From Caldilineales bacterium (GTDB lineage: Bacteria > Chloroflexota > Anaerolineae > JAAEKA01): a stretch of 7,628 nucleotides of DNA. Positions 1-6,329 of this stretch are shown here, piece by piece. The stretch covers positions 1 to 7,628 of the forward strand of contig JAJTXO010000169.1 in assembly GCA_021463315.1 (NCBI GenBank), read 5' to 3'. The position numbers were made by a program, and so were the translations under genes. Below the pieces are notes generated by a model, which worked only from the letters and a program-made list of their open reading frames with translations, was not told where the DNA came from and searched no databases. The number at the start of each line of letters is the position of its first letter. The first letter of the stretch is position 1.

Positions 1-1082
1 GTGTTGTCGCCGGTGCGCCGGGTGTCGATGCGCAGCGCGCCGTCCATCACCAGCGTCGCGGCCAGCACGTCCTGCCCCTCCTCGCGCAGGATCGGGATCG
101 ACTCGCCGGTCAGCTTCTGCTGGTCCACCAGCCCCACGCCGCTGAGCACCACCCCGTCCACCGGGATCTGGTCGCCGGGATAGACCACCACCACGTCCCC
201 CACCTGCACCTCCGCCAGCGGCACCTCCACCTCGACGCCGTCGCGCTCGATGCGCGCGGTGCTGCCCAGCGCGTCCAGCAGGTCCAGGTTGGCGCGCGCC
301 GTGCGCCGCGCGGTCAGGTCGCGGATGATCTCGCCCGACTCGATCAGGCCAATCATCAGCGCCGGCGGGAAGAAGGAGCCAGTGGCGGCCAGCAGGGTGA
401 TGGCGGTCGAGTCCAGGAAGTCGACGTTCAGCTTGCGCTCGTGGCGAATGCCCTCCCAGGCGCGCTTGTAGGAGGGAATGGCCGCCGCCAGGATCACGCC
501 ACCCAGCAGCACAGGCGGCAGCATCAGCCCGGTGACCGAGCCGACGCCCAGGGCCAGCGCCAGCGCGGGCAGCCCAAGCCGTCGCTTGTAGTTGATCTTG
601 AACTCCGACTCGTCGACCTGCGCCGGCTGCTCTTCCACCTCCATGCTGATCGCTGCCGCGTCGCGGATGCAGATGACGATGTTCTCCAGCACATCGGACG
701 CCGGGCGCTCGTCCGGGTCGTAGAGCACCACCAGCGACTGCGCCTTGGGATTCATGCGCACGGTGAACGCCGAGCTGCTGGCCATGATGCGATATTGCAA
801 GCGCTCGCCGTACTCCGGATCGCTGGCCAGCCGCGGGATCACCAGACGCAGGCGCCCCTTGATCCAGTGCTTCACCTGGAACTGAACGCGCGTTTCGCCG
901 TCTGCTCCGGTCACGCCGATGACGCCGATGGAGCCGTCGGTCGAGGGGACGACCAGCGGGCCGCTGGCCTTCGCTCCCGCGCCGTTGCTGCCGGCCGGTT
1001 TGCGGCTAAAGCGATTCAAGCCTGCTTTGATGCGTGTGCGCGTTGGCTTTGGGTTGTTCTTGGTTGATTTGGCGGTGGTCAT
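1..1082 (-). CDS. HMA_2-type P-type ATPase, N-terminal 360 residues (3' end outside window)
   Basis: The frame is open from an ATG at 1082 to the window edge. Residues 1-66 form a basic, Ser/Asn-rich tail. Residues 67-125 look like an HMA_2 (ferredoxin-like) domain with the core H72-x3-G76-R77-x-R79-L80. Hydrophobic segments at about 169-205 and 224-248 are the first membrane helices, and the actuator domain starts near 265. TGES is at 325-328, so the dephosphorylation glutamate is present. The phosphorylation loop, the nucleotide-binding domain and the membrane metal-site motif lie beyond the window, so activity and substrate cannot be judged. The gene starts 28 nt after the stop of the pseudo-ATPase, with only a weak ribosome site (AAAGAG), which suggests the same operon. 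Its membrane segment and actuator (LVDQQ-LTG) resemble the pseudo-ATPase more than the 810-aa ATPase, so these two are probably the closer duplicates. Seen: motifs and spacing. Inferred: cation-transport ATPase. Confidence 0.88.
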   Translation of the reverse strand, partial: MTTAKSTKNNPKPTRTRIKAGLNRFSRKPAGSNGAGAKASGPLVVPSTDGSIGVIGVTGADGETRVQFQVKHWIKGRLRLVIPRLASDPEYGERLQYRIMASSSAFTVRMNPKAQSLVVLYDPDERPASDVLENIVICIRDAAAISMEVEEQPAQVDESEFKINYKRRLGLPALALALGVGSVTGLMLPPVLLGGVILAAAIPSYKRAWEGIRHERKLNVDFLDSTAITLLAATGSFFPPALMIGLIESGEIIRDLTARRTARANLDLLDALGSTARIERDGVEVEVPLAEVQVGDVVVVYPGDQIPVDGVVLSGVGLVDQQKLTGESIPILREEGQDVLAATLVMDGALRIDTRRTGDN

Positions 1083-1110
1083 GTTGGTCTGCTCTTTGCT
1101 GTCAGCGGGT

Positions 1111-3249
1111 TCAGCTTTCAGCCGCAACGCGCTGTCTGCCGGGATGGAAGGGGCGCAGGCTGTTGAGGGAGGCCAGCACCCAGGAACCGTTGTTGATGAG
1201 CATGGGCGCGGCCGGCGGCAGCACGGCCAGCGCGCCGTAGCCGATGGCGCCCACGTTGACGGCGGTGACGATGGCCATGTCCTGGCGCAGCAGGCGCGTC
1301 GTGTGGCGGGCCAGCTCGACGGCCGTGGCCAGATCGGCCAGGCCGTTGTGCAGGAGGATGTCGGCGCTCTCGCGCGCCAGCAGGCCGGCGCTGCCCAGGG
1401 CAATGGCCACGTCGGCCTGCGCCATGGCTGCCACGTCGTTCATCCCAGCACCCAGCACCGCCACGCGACGCCCTTCTGCTTGCAACGCCTGCACAGCTCC
1501 CAGCTTCTGCTGCGGCGTCAGCTCGCCATAGGCGTGGGGCGCCGCGCCGTTGGCGCCGGTCGCCGATCCGTTGCCGTTGCTTGCCAGCAGCCGGGGCTCC
1601 AGACCCAGGCCAGCCAGGCTTTCGATGGCATCCGGCGCGCTGTGCCACAGCGCGCTGCGATCCATCAGCAGCGTGTCGGCCAGCGCCAGTTGTTCCAGAC
1701 CGCGGCCGTTGCGGATCTGAATGCCCCGTTGCGCGGCCTGGCGGCGGGCGACGAAATAGGCCAGCGGCGACGACACGCGCATCCCTGTGCCCAGATCCAT
1801 GTTGACGATGCCGGTGGCGCGCACCAGGCTGCCCGTCGCGGCATAGACCGCGCCGCCCATCAGCAGCGTCGGCACAACGGCCCAGTTGCCCACCATGCGG
1901 GCGTAGTTGCTGATGCGCCGATCGCGCTGCGGCGCGGCCTCCAGCGCGGTCATCGCTTGCCCGACAGCGGTGGCGTGGCCGGTCTGCTGCGCCAGCACGA
2001 CCAGCCGGCCATCCAGCAGCCGGCTGCCTGCCCAGACCAGGTCGCCGGCGCTGCACGGCGTCGGCCAGCGGTCGCCGGTCAGCCTCTGCTGGTCCACCAG
2101 CGCCTGTCCGTGCAGCACCAGGCCGTCTACCGGGACCACATCGCCCGCGCCCAGCGTCAGCTCGTCGCCCGACGACAGCTCGGCCCACGAGCGTCGCACC
2201 GGTCCGACGGCGCTGGCAACCTGCACCTGCTGCTCCGGCGGCAGCAGCCGGTCCAGGGTCAACGGCCGGCGGCGGCCGGCCGACCAATCGCGCGCCGCCT
2301 GGCCCCCCTCGATGATGCCGACGATGACGGCTGGCGCCAAAAAGCTGGCTTGCGCGGTCATCAGGGTGATGGTGGTGGCGTCCAGCACCTCCACGGTCAG
2401 GCGGCGCTCGCTGCGCCACCCCTCCACGGCGCGGACGAAGATCGGCCGCGCCGCCAGCAGCACCAGGCCGCCCATCAGCAGCGGCGGCACAGCCAGGCCG
2501 GCCGCCATGCCGGCGCTCAGGCCAAGGCTGGCCGCCGGCAGCGCCATGCGCGTCGCCAGCTCCACGGGCGGCGGGCCCTCCGGTTCATCGCCGGAAGCCA
2601 CGCGGTGCATCTGGTGTACCTGGTCGGTGCCGGCCGCGGCGCGGATGCACTCGACAACCTGCGGCAGGATGGCTGCCTGGCGGCGGGCGTCCAACGTCCT
2701 GTAGCGATAGCTGACCACCAGCGAGCGCGAGGCAGCGCTGACGCGCGCTTGGCTGACGTCGGGCAGCGCCAGCGCGGCTTCAGCCAGCCGCTGGGCGAAC
2801 TTGGCGTCATGCTCCAGCCGCGGGATGGTCAGGCGGATGCGTCCCGGCGTCTGGTGGGCGATCTCATACAGCACCGAGCGCGCGTGGGTCGTCCTGACGG
2901 GAGCCGCCGCGGCTGGGGCCGGCGCGCCGTTGGTCGCCGGAACCGCCGGCCAGGGGTGGTGCAGCGCCTCGTTCGTCGCGCCGTGGGCCGTTGGTTGGGC
3001 CGCGTCGCCCGGCTTGTCCGCTGCGCCGTTGCCGACCAGGCTGCGCAGGCTGAAGTCGTCGGGCAGGGCGTCGGGCAGGGGAATGAAGCGGCCAAAGCGC
3101 GTCTTCTTGGCCAGCAACAGCCCAACCATGGTGGGCGAAAAGGTGGCGTAGACGCGCGTCAGACGCACGGCAGACCTGTAGAACTGGCCCTCCTGGTCGA
3201 TGGCCAGCAGGCCCAGCCCGTTGCGGCTGGTCGGGGGCTTGGCGGTCAT
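1111..3249 (-). CDS. Catalytically degenerate P-type ATPase homologue (pseudo-ATPase)
   Basis: This 712-aa protein is collinear with HMA_2-type P-type ATPases. Residues 1-125 are an unrecognised N-terminus ending in an Ala/Pro-rich linker. An HMA_2-like domain follows at about 127-185 (H132-x3-G136-R137-x-R139-L140), then membrane segments near 232-270, 288-315 and 452-500, an actuator domain at about 330-430, and C-terminal membrane segments near 655-695. The catalytic motifs are broken. TGES is TGDR (391-394). The DKTGT loop is D530-R-S-A-L. The P-domain TGD motif is absent. GDGxND is G600-A-G-M-N-D605. Only about 70 residues separate the phosphorylation-site position from the GDGxND position, against 201 in the neighbouring ATPase, and a Gly/Asn/Ala-rich linker (557-570) sits where the nucleotide-binding domain should be. 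ATP-driven transport is therefore very unlikely. The long intact frame and the ATGA coupling to the active ATPase argue against simple decay. A regulatory or structural partner role is inferred. Confidence 0.9.
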   Translation of the reverse strand: MTAKPPTSRNGLGLLAIDQEGQFYRSAVRLTRVYATFSPTMVGLLLAKKTRFGRFIPLPDALPDDFSLRSLVGNGAADKPGDAAQPTAHGATNEALHHPWPAVPATNGAPAPAAAAPVRTTHARSVLYEIAHQTPGRIRLTIPRLEHDAKFAQRLAEAALALPDVSQARVSAASRSLVVSYRYRTLDARRQAAILPQVVECIRAAAGTDQVHQMHRVASGDEPEGPPPVELATRMALPAASLGLSAGMAAGLAVPPLLMGGLVLLAARPIFVRAVEGWRSERRLTVEVLDATTITLMTAQASFLAPAVIVGIIEGGQAARDWSAGRRRPLTLDRLLPPEQQVQVASAVGPVRRSWAELSSGDELTLGAGDVVPVDGLVLHGQALVDQQRLTGDRWPTPCSAGDLVWAGSRLLDGRLVVLAQQTGHATAVGQAMTALEAAPQRDRRISNYARMVGNWAVVPTLLMGGAVYAATGSLVRATGIVNMDLGTGMRVSSPLAYFVARRQAAQRGIQIRNGRGLEQLALADTLLMDRSALWHSAPDAIESLAGLGLEPRLLASNGNGSATGANGAAPHAYGELTPQQKLGAVQALQAEGRRVAVLGAGMNDVAAMAQADVAIALGSAGLLARESADILLHNGLADLATAVELARHTTRLLRQDMAIVTAVNVGAIGYGALAVLPPAAPMLINNGSWVLASLNSLRPFHPGRQRVAAES

Positions 3250-3261
3250 GGACGCGCTCCT
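3246..3261 (-). promoter_or_regulatory. ATGA stop/start overlap with internal ribosome site
   Basis: The TGA stop of the 810-aa ATPase (3248-3246) shares bases with the ATG of the pseudo-ATPase (3249-3247), giving ATGA. An AGGAG ribosome site lies inside the upstream gene at 3261-3257, 7 nt before the ATG. This arrangement is typical of translational coupling, so the two proteins are expected to be made together from one mRNA. Confidence 0.8.
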
Positions 3262-5678
3262 GGCCGCATCAGCGGCCGCAGCGAGTTGGCGCCGGCCGCC
3301 AGCGCTGCGCCGTCGCTGATCAGCGACGCGCCCACCGGGCTGAGCAGGCCCAGGAAGGCCAGGCCCAGGCCGATGGTGTTGGGCAGGCGGATGATGGTCC
3401 AGTTCTGGCGGATCAGGCCGACCCCGTGGCGCGCGATGTCCAGCGCATGGGCCAGCTTGCCCAGGTCGCCCTGCAGGATGACCACATCGGCCGCCTCCTG
3501 CGCCAGAGCCGCGCCGCCGTTGACCGCGATGCCCACATCGGCCGCGGCCAGCGCCGGCGAGTCGTTGATGCCGTCGCCCACCACGGCCACGGTGTAGCCC
3601 TGGGCCTGCAGCGCCTGCACAGCCGCCAGCTTGTCGGCGGGCAGCGCCTCGGCCGCCACCCGTTCGATGCCCAACTGCCGGGCCACGGCCAGGGCGACGG
3701 GGGCGCGGTCGCCGGTCAACATGACGATCTTCTTGATCCCCTGCCCTCGCAGGCGCTGCACCACGGCAGCCGCCTCAGGCCGGATGGGGTCGGTCAGCCC
3801 CAGCACGCCAGCCAGCCGGCCGTCGACGCCGATGCAGAGGGGCGAGGCCGCCGCGCCTTCGATCCGCCGCAGCGCCTCCTCGGCTCGCTGGTCGAAGGCG
3901 ATGTTCTGCGCCTCCAGGTAGCGCCGGCTGCCAGCGCGCACCGCCCGGCCATCGACCATGGCAAAGACGCCGTGGCCGATCTGATACTCGAAATCGCTGC
4001 GCGGCGGGACGATCAGCCCGCGCTGGCTGGCCGCTCGCACCACAGCCTCGGCCACGGGATGGGTCAGGAAGCTTTCGGCGGAGGCCGCCAGCGCCAGGAG
4101 CTCGTCCAGGCTGTGTTCCGGGCTGAGAGACACAGCGCCGACGACATCGGGGCTGCCCACGGTCAGCGTGCCGGTCTTGTCGAAGACCAGCGCGTCGACC
4201 GCGGCCAGTTGCTCCACGTGGCGGCCGCCGCGGATCAGGATGCCCTGGCGCGCGGCGCTGGTGATGGTGCTCATGACGGCCGTGGGCGCGGAGACCCGGA
4301 AGCCGGCCGCGTAGTCGATGACCAGCATGGCGATGGCCTGGGTGTAGTTGCCCAGCAGCGCCATGACGCCGGCGCCCAGGAAGCTGAAGGGAACCAGCCG
4401 GTTGGCCCAGCGCTCGGCATAGTCCTGGGCGCGCGTGTCGAAGACGGGCGCGTTCTCCACCATGTGAACGATCTGCGCGGCCTGGGTGTCCTGGCCGACG
4501 CGCAGCGCGCGCACCTGCAGCTCGCCCTCGGCTACCACGGTCGCGGCCAGCACCGGGTCGTCCGGCCCCTTCTCCACCGGCATCGACTCGCCGGTCAGCG
4601 CGCGTTGATCGACCATGGCCTTGCCGGCCAGCACGACGCCGTCCACCGGGATGCGGTCGCCGGGGAAGACGAAAACCCTCTCGCCCACCGTCACCTCCCT
4701 GGCCGGGATGGAGACGATCTGCCCGTCGCGCTGGACCCACGCCAGGTCGGACACGAAGTCCAGCACGTCGCTCAGCGCCCTGCGCGCGTGCTCGCGGGTG
4801 CTGGCGCGAATCCATTCGCCGCTGGCCAGCAGGATGTTGAGCAGCGCCGCTTGCCAGACCACGCCGGTGGCCGCCAGCAGGACGATGGCGGTGGCATCCA
4901 GGGTGTCCACCGTCAGCCGGCGCTCCTCCACCAGGGAATGGCGCGCCTTGCGGAAGATCGACAGGCTGCTGACGGCCAGCAGGCCAACGGCTATCGGCGT
5001 CGCGGCCGGCCCGGCCAGCAGGCTGAGGGCCAGGGCAGAGCCAGCCAGGGCCACCTCCCGCCGGGAGGCGGCCGTCAGCTCCTGTCCCTCCCCGTCTGTG
5101 GCAGGGCGGCTGGCCAGGAAGCGTTCCAGGTCGCTGTCGTCCGGGTTGAAGGCTCGCACCAGTGCTTGCAGCGCGGCGCCGTTCCAGATCGCGGGATCGT
5201 GCTCGACGACGATGCTGGCCGCCGGCGCGTTGAGGCGCACGCGGTGGACCCCCGGTTGGCCCTGCAGGAAGTCGACCAGCAGGCCGGCCAGGTCGTCGCA
5301 CGTGCGCGCGACCGGCGTCACCAGCCGCGTGCGGCCGGCGATGGCATGGGCACAGGTGCAGTCCTGGTAGGGGAATGGGAATGCCTGGCCGCGGCCCTCG
5401 ACCTCCCCGGGCAGGCTGGGCGCCGGGAGGACTTCAGCGACCCGCGGAGCGATCCGGCTGCGCAGCGCATCCAGCACCGTCGTCTGCGGGCAGAGCGCCG
5501 GGTCGAAGAGGATGACGACGCTGCCGGCGGCCGGCCGGAGCTGCACCGCCGTCACCCCCTGGATGCTCATAAAGAGGTCGACCAGGAACTGGCCCATGGT
5601 GGGCCTGGCGGCAAGATCAGCAACCTGGAGACGGATCCGACCGGCGGTCAGATGCGCCACCTGACAGGTGACATTCAT
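3246..5678 (-). CDS. P-type ATPase with two N-terminal HMA_2 domains and no CPC motif
   Basis: This 810-aa protein is a probable cation-transporting membrane ATPase. Tandem HMA_2-like domains lie at 4-60 (H9-x3-G13-R14-x-R16-L) and 107-163 (H111-x3-G115-R116-x-R118-L), and the second is preceded by C107-T-C109. Membrane segments lie near 208-240, 258-288, 428-480 and 762-798. The catalytic set is complete: TGES 362-365, D500-KTGT, the P1B-type H540-P541, GxG 568-570, TGD 655-657 and GDGIND 701-706. The membrane motif normally read as CPC is replaced: D455-Y-A-A-G-F-R-V-S-A-P465. The overall layout resembles mycobacterial CtpC, but the substrate is unknown. ATG 5678 is chosen because the domain begins immediately after it. 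The frame is open further upstream, but that stretch is antisense or out-of-frame read-through of the 84-aa gene, and no GTG or TTG start lies in between. No clear Shine-Dalgarno site precedes it. Its TGA overlaps the next ATG. Confidence 0.93.
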   Translation of the reverse strand: MNVTCQVAHLTAGRIRLQVADLAARPTMGQFLVDLFMSIQGVTAVQLRPAAGSVVILFDPALCPQTTVLDALRSRIAPRVAEVLPAPSLPGEVEGRGQAFPFPYQDCTCAHAIAGRTRLVTPVARTCDDLAGLLVDFLQGQPGVHRVRLNAPAASIVVEHDPAIWNGAALQALVRAFNPDDSDLERFLASRPATDGEGQELTAASRREVALAGSALALSLLAGPAATPIAVGLLAVSSLSIFRKARHSLVEERRLTVDTLDATAIVLLAATGVVWQAALLNILLASGEWIRASTREHARRALSDVLDFVSDLAWVQRDGQIVSIPAREVTVGERVFVFPGDRIPVDGVVLAGKAMVDQRALTGESMPVEKGPDDPVLAATVVAEGELQVRALRVGQDTQAAQIVHMVENAPVFDTRAQDYAERWANRLVPFSFLGAGVMALLGNYTQAIAMLVIDYAAGFRVSAPTAVMSTITSAARQGILIRGGRHVEQLAAVDALVFDKTGTLTVGSPDVVGAVSLSPEHSLDELLALAASAESFLTHPVAEAVVRAASQRGLIVPPRSDFEYQIGHGVFAMVDGRAVRAGSRRYLEAQNIAFDQRAEEALRRIEGAAASPLCIGVDGRLAGVLGLTDPIRPEAAAVVQRLRGQGIKKIVMLTGDRAPVALAVARQLGIERVAAEALPADKLAAVQALQAQGYTVAVVGDGINDSPALAAADVGIAVNGGAALAQEAADVVILQGDLGKLAHALDIARHGVGLIRQNWTIIRLPNTIGLGLAFLGLLSPVGASLISDGAALAAGANSLRPLMRPGARP

Positions 5679-5829
5679 AGCGGTGGAAGGTGGGTGTGTA
5701 GCCGCGGCGGGCTGGCGAATCGGGCGAACGGCGCGGGCAGGGGCAGCCAGTTCAGCAAACTGGCCAGCCGGTGTGCGCGCGAGGACGCCTGCTGCGCCTG
5801 TCGTCGGTGAAGGGACAAGACGGCTCCGC
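5679..5829 (-). other. 151-nt gap between 84-aa gene and ATPase
   Basis: No gene or clear promoter is seen here. A short inverted repeat with 7-bp arms GCCAGTT/AACTGGC (5746-5752 and 5758-5764, 5-nt loop) is present, without a T-run, so it is not a convincing terminator. The last 20 nt before the ATPase ATG carry no purine-rich ribosome site. The sequence stays open in the ATPase frame, but it offers no start codon and its residue mix (Ala/Pro/Arg) does not resemble a domain. Confidence 0.4.
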
Positions 5830-6084
5830 CTACCCTTCGTCGGGCAGGGTGATCTCGATGGTTTCGACCGCCGCGGCGCGCGCTTCGGCTTCGGCGGCGC
5901 GCTCGGCCTTGGCCTCGGCCACCAGGTCCATCCAGTTCTCCCCGGCGATGGCCACCGCGGTGCGGGTGGCGTCGAAGACGGCGACGCCGCCCGCCACCAC
6001 CTTCTTGGCGGCTGGGCGCAGGGTAGGCACCAAGGGGGCGGCAACGACGACGGCCGCGCCGGCTATCAGGGCTAGAAACTCCAT
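5830..6084 (-). CDS. Small hydrophobic companion protein (DUF5132/PacL-like), 84 aa
   Basis: The N-terminus (residues 3-20) is hydrophobic and membrane-like. It is followed by a basic stretch L22-R-P-A-A-K-K, a second mildly hydrophobic stretch (29-49), and an Ala/Glu-rich, probably helical tail ending in acidic residues. The first 62 residues align without gaps to the N-terminus of the 260-aa protein upstream (shared AAP-VP-LRP-AK-VV and AT-T), so the two are paralogous modules. I think the module resembles DUF5132 proteins, and the general plan (membrane helix plus charged helix beside a P-type ATPase) resembles mycobacterial PacL1 (DUF1490), which helps CtpC. No His/Cys metal motif is visible, so a metal-chaperone role is not shown. 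ATG 6084 is preferred over a longer frame from 6375 because it has a strong ribosome site and matches its paralogue from residue 1, and because the longer form would translate the repeat array. Confidence 0.8.
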   Translation of the reverse strand: MEFLALIAGAAVVVAAPLVPTLRPAAKKVVAGGVAVFDATRTAVAIAGENWMDLVAEAKAERAAEAEARAAAVETIEITLPDEG

Positions 6085-6092
6085 GGGTGGTT

Positions 6093-6098
6093 CTCCTT
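6093..6098 (-). promoter_or_regulatory. Ribosome binding site of the 84-aa gene
   Basis: AAGGAG on the minus strand lies 8 nt upstream of ATG 6084. It decides the start of the small gene against the longer in-frame alternative that would run through the repeat array. Confidence 0.8.
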
Positions 6099-6125
6099 CT
6101 CTGGTTCGTGAAACTGTCGGCGGCC

Positions 6126-6315
6126 AGGACTGGCAGTCCTTCCGAGGACTGCCAGTCCTTCCGTGTGTGGCAGGGCCAGGACTGGCAGTCCTTCGGAGGA
6201 CTGGCAGTCCTTCCGTGCGTGCCAGGGCCAGGACTGGCAGTCCTTCCGAGGACTGCCAGTCCTTTCGTATGTGCCAGGGCCAGGACTGGCAGTCCTCCGA
6301 AGGACTGCCAGTCCT
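6126..6315. repeat. Array of four 52-bp units, each a 15-bp-stem inverted repeat
   Basis: Eight copies of the 15-mer AGGACTGSCAGTCCT occur at 6126, 6145, 6178, 6197, 6230, 6249, 6282 and 6301. They are arranged as four pairs with an exact 52-bp period. Within a pair the first arm is AGGACTGGCAGTCCT and the second is its reverse complement, with a 4-nt loop (TCCG, TCGG, TCCG, CCGA). Unit 2 has the G version in both arms, leaving one central mismatch. Each 15-mer is also a 7-1-7 palindrome by itself. Pairs are separated by 18 nt of similar sequence (TCCGTRYGTGCCAGGGCC-like, with a few variants). The array fills the gap between the 260-aa and 84-aa genes, starting 14 nt after the upstream stop. 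The period is not a multiple of three, so it is not coding repeats. It could be REP/BIME-like intergenic repeats, an mRNA-stabilising or attenuating hairpin set, or a multi-site operator. There is no T-run for a classic terminator. Confidence 0.95.
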
Positions 6316-6329
6316 CTCGCCCACGTCTA

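Noticed and set aside
919..3597. 892-aa open frame on the plus strand
   Set aside because: It lies antisense to the pseudo-ATPase and parts of both neighbouring ATPase genes, has an Arg/Gln/His/Gly-heavy composition with no recognisable domain, and is explained by high third-position GC of the real minus-strand genes.
3426..5810. 794-aa open frame on the plus strand
   Set aside because: It is antisense to the catalytically complete ATPase, with the same low-complexity Arg/Gln/His/Asp composition and no motif. It is a GC-driven shadow.
5679..6044. 122-residue N-terminal extension of the 810-aa ATPase
   Set aside because: It overlaps the 84-aa gene in another frame, its residues are Pro/Arg/Ala/Trp shadow-like, and the HMA_2 domain starts right after ATG 5678.
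6126..6315. CRISPR array
   Set aside because: The period of 52 bp with short alternating-orientation palindromes and near-identical 18-nt spacers does not fit repeats separated by unique spacers, and no cas gene is present.
6126..6315. Intrinsic terminator after the 260-aa gene
   Set aside because: The hairpins are strong but no T-run follows on the minus strand, there are four in series, and downstream genes continue in the same direction.
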